From the NCBI GenBank assembly GCA_024275615.1, contig JAJRYU010000301.1, forward strand, positions 1 through 7,049: a stretch of 7,049 nt of DNA. The letters run 5' to 3'. Below are positions 4,884-7,049 of this stretch, piece by piece; position 1 is the stretch's first letter, and each line of letters starts with the position of its first letter. Made by a program: the position numbers and the translations under genes. Source of the stretch: Planctomycetota bacterium. Its GTDB lineage: Bacteria; Planctomycetota; GCA-002687715; DRQF01. Under the pieces are notes generated by a model. The model did not search any database. It was not told the DNA's origin and saw nothing but the letters and a program-made list of their open reading frames with translations.

Positions 4884-6569
4884 TCATTGCAGACGGCGCC
4901 AACGCACCCTTGATAGGTCATAACGCCGCACCTCAAGATCTCGGGCAGATTCAGCTTCAATAAAGGTGCCAGCATCGCCGTGCTCGACCTTCTTAACAAC
5001 CACTTGATGGCGACGATTGATAAGTAGCCACTCTCCTCGCCTGACCGGGGCATCGTCGACCAACTCGGCTTGAGGTTCGATTGCAAGGGGCACCTTTGGG
5101 AGCGAACTCGCCTGTTCTTCAATCCAAGAGTCGGTTTCGACGCAACGATCACAGTTGTGGCAATCGTCTTCATCGTGAAAGCCAAAATAGGAATACAAAA
5201 GGCGCCGTCGGCACGATTTTTCCCCAGCAAAACGAACAAGATCCAAGAGCCTGGTGAGATCTCTCCCTCTTTTGCCGCTGTCAATGAGTGTCTCTTCTTC
5301 GTGAGGCTTCAAGTCCCGGACGATTCGCAAGTTACCTCTTTCAAATTGCCCTTCGACAATTCCAGCGGCGCGCAAAAGACCAATGACCATGCCCGCTCTG
5401 CCATCACGCCGATTCTTCAGAAGGAGGGTCGAGGCAATATCTTCCAGGTCGTGGGCGTAGAGATTTTCTCCCCAGGAAACCATGAGATCAAAAACACTCC
5501 TCATGAAATCATGCGTGGGATTGGCCCACTCGATGAATTGTTTGCGAATCAAGATATCCTCAGGAAAGTAGATCAACTCGCACAGGGACGGCTTTCCGTC
5601 ACGTCCAGCTCTGCCAATTTCTTGGTAGTAGGCTTCTGGGCTTCCCGGGATTTGGCCATGAATAATAAAGCGGATGTCAGCCTTATCGACGCCCATGCCA
5701 AAGGCATTTGTGGCCAATACAATCTCGTCTCTTGATGCAAAGAACCGATCTTGCATTTGCCGCCGCTCGTGGGACGACAAATCACCGTGATAGACGAAGG
5801 GTTTCATGCCGCGACGCAAGAGTTCGTCTTCTAAAACCCTGATGTCACGAATCAATGACATGTAAACGATGCCCGGCCCTGGCATTTTCTCAATAACGTT
5901 GAGAATACGGTCCAGCCGCTCATTGCCATCAAGGACTTCATGCACGCTGATGTGCAGATTAGGTCGCTTGATCCCAGAGTGAAAAACCTGGGCGTCTTCG
6001 ATGGCGAGTGACCGCAGAATTTCCTTTTGCGTCACCGGTGCCGCCGTCGCTGTTAGCGCTACAGTGAGCGGATTCCCCAACGATTCTCGAATGATGCCAA
6101 CTCGCCCATATTCCGGACGAAAATCATGACCCCAAGTGGTAATGCAATGGGCCTCATCCACGGCTAAGAATGAGATCTTCACTTCCTTGATTGCCTTCAC
6201 AAACGCTTTCTTGCGAAAGCGCTCGGGGGTGACATACAGAAGTTTGTACTTACCACCGACAACGTCAGACATCCGACTTTCTCTCTCCTTTTTGTCCAAG
6301 GACGAGTTGATGAATGTCGCAGGGAGTCCTCTTTTCTGGAGCGCGTCCACTTGATCCTTCATTAAGGCGATCAGGGGTGAAATCACGAGAGTCAGACCAG
6401 GAAGCATGAGCGCTGGAAGCTGAAAGCAAAGTGACTTGCCACCACCAGTTGGCATGATGACGAGGGCGTTCTCACCGCGCAAAAGACAATCTACGATGTC
6501 TTCCTGCATGCCTTGAAAAGAAGGATGTCCAAATCGCTCACGAAGAACTTCAAGTGCTGCCGCTGCCAT
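4884..6569 (-). CDS. recQ: RecQ-family ATP-dependent DNA helicase
   Basis: This 561-residue, 3'-to-5' DNA-unwinding enzyme would act in recombination and repair. Motifs in order: motif 0 FGHPSFQGMQ (13-22), Walker A PTGGGKS (40-46, Lys45), DEAH (138-141) followed by the aromatic-rich loop WGHDFRPEY (146-154), TATA (173-176), motif IV region with YHGDL (260-264), motif V ATNAFGMGVDKADIR (286-300) and motif VI YYQEIGRAGRD (314-324). A zinc-binding subdomain follows with Cys453, Cys470, Cys473 and Cys476. No HRDC domain is recognisable; instead the protein ends in a basic, strand-rich tail of about 80 residues, so it is shorter than E. coli RecQ. The start ATG at 6569 is supported by GAGGTGAG ending five bases upstream. 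The gene appears intact, and yqgE follows 105 bp downstream. Which RecQ subfamily it belongs to is not settled by eye. Confidence 0.95.
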   Translation of the reverse strand: MAAAALEVLRERFGHPSFQGMQEDIVDCLLRGENALVIMPTGGGKSLCFQLPALMLPGLTLVISPLIALMKDQVDALQKRGLPATFINSSLDKKERESRMSDVVGGKYKLLYVTPERFRKKAFVKAIKEVKISFLAVDEAHCITTWGHDFRPEYGRVGIIRESLGNPLTVALTATAAPVTQKEILRSLAIEDAQVFHSGIKRPNLHISVHEVLDGNERLDRILNVIEKMPGPGIVYMSLIRDIRVLEDELLRRGMKPFVYHGDLSSHERRQMQDRFFASRDEIVLATNAFGMGVDKADIRFIIHGQIPGSPEAYYQEIGRAGRDGKPSLCELIYFPEDILIRKQFIEWANPTHDFMRSVFDLMVSWGENLYAHDLEDIASTLLLKNRRDGRAGMVIGLLRAAGIVEGQFERGNLRIVRDLKPHEEETLIDSGKRGRDLTRLLDLVRFAGEKSCRRRLLYSYFGFHDEDDCHNCDRCVETDSWIEEQASSLPKVPLAIEPQAELVDDAPVRRGEWLLINRRHQVVVKKVEHGDAGTFIEAESARDLEVRRYDLSRVRWRRLQ

Positions 6570-6719
6570 GCAAACTCACCTCAACCGATTGACGGGGGGG
6601 GCACCAAGGGCCCGACCGTCCCAGGAACAACCTCGGCCAGTTTGTGTTATTGGTCGGGGGCGTTTCAAGATCCAAGGTCTTCAATCGCTGTCGCCACGGC
6701 CAATTCCTGGTCCCGAACG
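6570..6719 (-). promoter_or_regulatory. recQ upstream region
   Basis: This is the space between the right-edge gene's terminator and the recQ start, and must hold the recQ promoter if the terminator is efficient. It carries the good recQ ribosome binding site (GAGGTGAG, minus strand, 6575-6582), a run of eight G on the plus strand (6594-6601), and inverted repeats CCCGACC/GGTCGGG (6611-6617, 6652-6658) and CCAGGAA/TTCCTGG (6621-6627, 6704-6710). TTGAAA (minus strand, near 6663-6668) could be a -35, but no good -10 follows at the right distance. Confidence 0.35.
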
Positions 6720-6758
6720 ACATAAGAAAGCCGGGCCACAACTTCTTTGTGACCCGGC
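6720..6758 (-). terminator. Strong intrinsic terminator of the right-edge gene
   Basis: On the minus strand GCCGGGTCACAA (6747-6758) pairs with TTGTGGCCCGGC (6730-6741) around a five-base AGAAG loop, giving a 12-pair stem with one G-U wobble, followed by TTTCTTATGT. On the plus strand the same position is a C-A mismatch and no T-run follows, so it acts for minus-strand transcription. It lies 22 bp after the stop of the right-edge gene and insulates recQ from it. Confidence 0.85.
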
Positions 6759-6780
6759 ACATCGCGGCGGCAAATGAACG

Positions 6781-7049
6781 CTACTGAATGATATAGGACG
6801 AATTGGCTGGAGCGGTGTTGAGCGCTGAAGGATCTTTCAAGAAGACGATTCCAGGACCGACAGGATGAAGGGGATTGTTGGCAAATCCGGAAAGATCAAT
6901 GGGATTGTTCGTTATTGCAGCTCCATGGTCAAAAAGCTCGAATCCCGACTTACCAGGACCTAGAACAAACATGGTGCCATGGCGCATGCTCAAGTCCTGG
7001 CCAAAGTTCGGAACGTTAGGATCAACTGAGTTTCCTGGAGTGATGCCAA
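6781..7049 (-). CDS. Hypothetical protein, C-terminal 88 residues (starts beyond right edge)
   Basis: The minus-strand frame is open from the right edge to a TAG at 6781-6783. The strong terminator 22 bp after the stop supports its being a real gene end. The visible part is rich in Gly, Asn, Pro and Phe and has no membrane helix: GITPGNSVDPNVPNFGQ, then MRHGTMFVLGPGKSGFELFDHG, ITNNPIDLSGFANNPLHP, and an NSSYIIQ end. Such composition suits an extracellular or surface beta-rich domain, but I do not recognise the family. An internal TTG at 6993 could be taken as a start, but the frame runs on upstream of it without a stop, so the gene most likely begins outside the window. Confidence 0.7.
   Translation of the reverse strand, partial: GITPGNSVDPNVPNFGQDLSMRHGTMFVLGPGKSGFELFDHGAAITNNPIDLSGFANNPLHPVGPGIVFLKDPSALNTAPANSSYIIQ

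Noticed and set aside
4637..5284. Minus-strand frame of 215 codons overlapping recQ and yqgE
   Set aside because: It is in another frame of two conserved genes and would need both to be wrong.
5070..5735. Plus-strand open frame of 221 codons inside recQ
   Set aside because: It lies antisense to the intact RecQ motifs and zinc-binding region and has no recognisable domain or ribosome binding site.
6594..6660. Possible G-quadruplex from the G-runs upstream of recQ
   Set aside because: Only three well-spaced G-runs are present close enough together, with C-rich stretches between them that would compete by pairing.
6550..6762. Minus-strand frame of 70 codons between recQ and the right-edge gene
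   Set aside because: It reads through the terminator hairpin, overlaps the recQ start and has an implausible Trp/Arg/Pro-rich sequence.

Overview
The window suggests a bacterial chromosome of moderate GC content, most likely from the Planctomycetota or a related PVC-type lineage. That placement is an inference. It rests mainly on the style of the L33 ribosomal protein (REYVW-like start, TGDLNY core, a KKYSKRLRRHT tail in place of the zinc knuckle), on frequent non-ATG starts, and on membrane and lipoprotein genes I cannot assign to a known family. Nothing here looks like a phage, an insertion sequence, a CRISPR array or a tRNA/rRNA locus. All genes except one lie on the minus strand.

Layout, left to right. 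(1) 1-334 is the N-terminal part of an unrecognised minus-strand protein that runs off the left edge, followed by about 375 bp of non-coding DNA with small palindromes and a repeated 11-mer. (2) 710-1483 encodes an intact OmpR/PhoB-type response regulator with no histidine kinase beside it. Its short upstream region holds a plausible promoter, overlapping direct repeats, and the terminator of the next gene set. (3) 1730-3841 is a tightly packed three-gene minus-strand operon, transcribed right to left: a lipoprotein, a four-helix membrane protein and a secreted or lipoprotein-like TPR protein. Spacing is 4 bp between the first pair, and the second pair overlap by 4 bp, so they are probably co-translated and may form one envelope complex. 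(4) 3842-4013 is a divergent promoter region serving this operon and rpmG. (5) rpmG (4014-4187, plus strand) encodes a cysteine-poor L33. (6) 4221-6569 holds yqgE/algH and a RecQ-family helicase, both minus strand, 105 bp apart, with recQ upstream. (7) 6720-6758 is a strong minus-strand terminator for a gene whose C-terminal 88 residues lie at 6781-7049 and whose start is beyond the right edge.

The conserved genes (rpmG, yqgE, recQ, the response regulator) are ordinary core functions and do not form an evident pathway. The most novel part is the lipoprotein / 4-TM protein / TPR cassette, with the C-terminal extension of RecQ as a second point of interest. I see no convincing evidence of a defence system or another large undescribed system.
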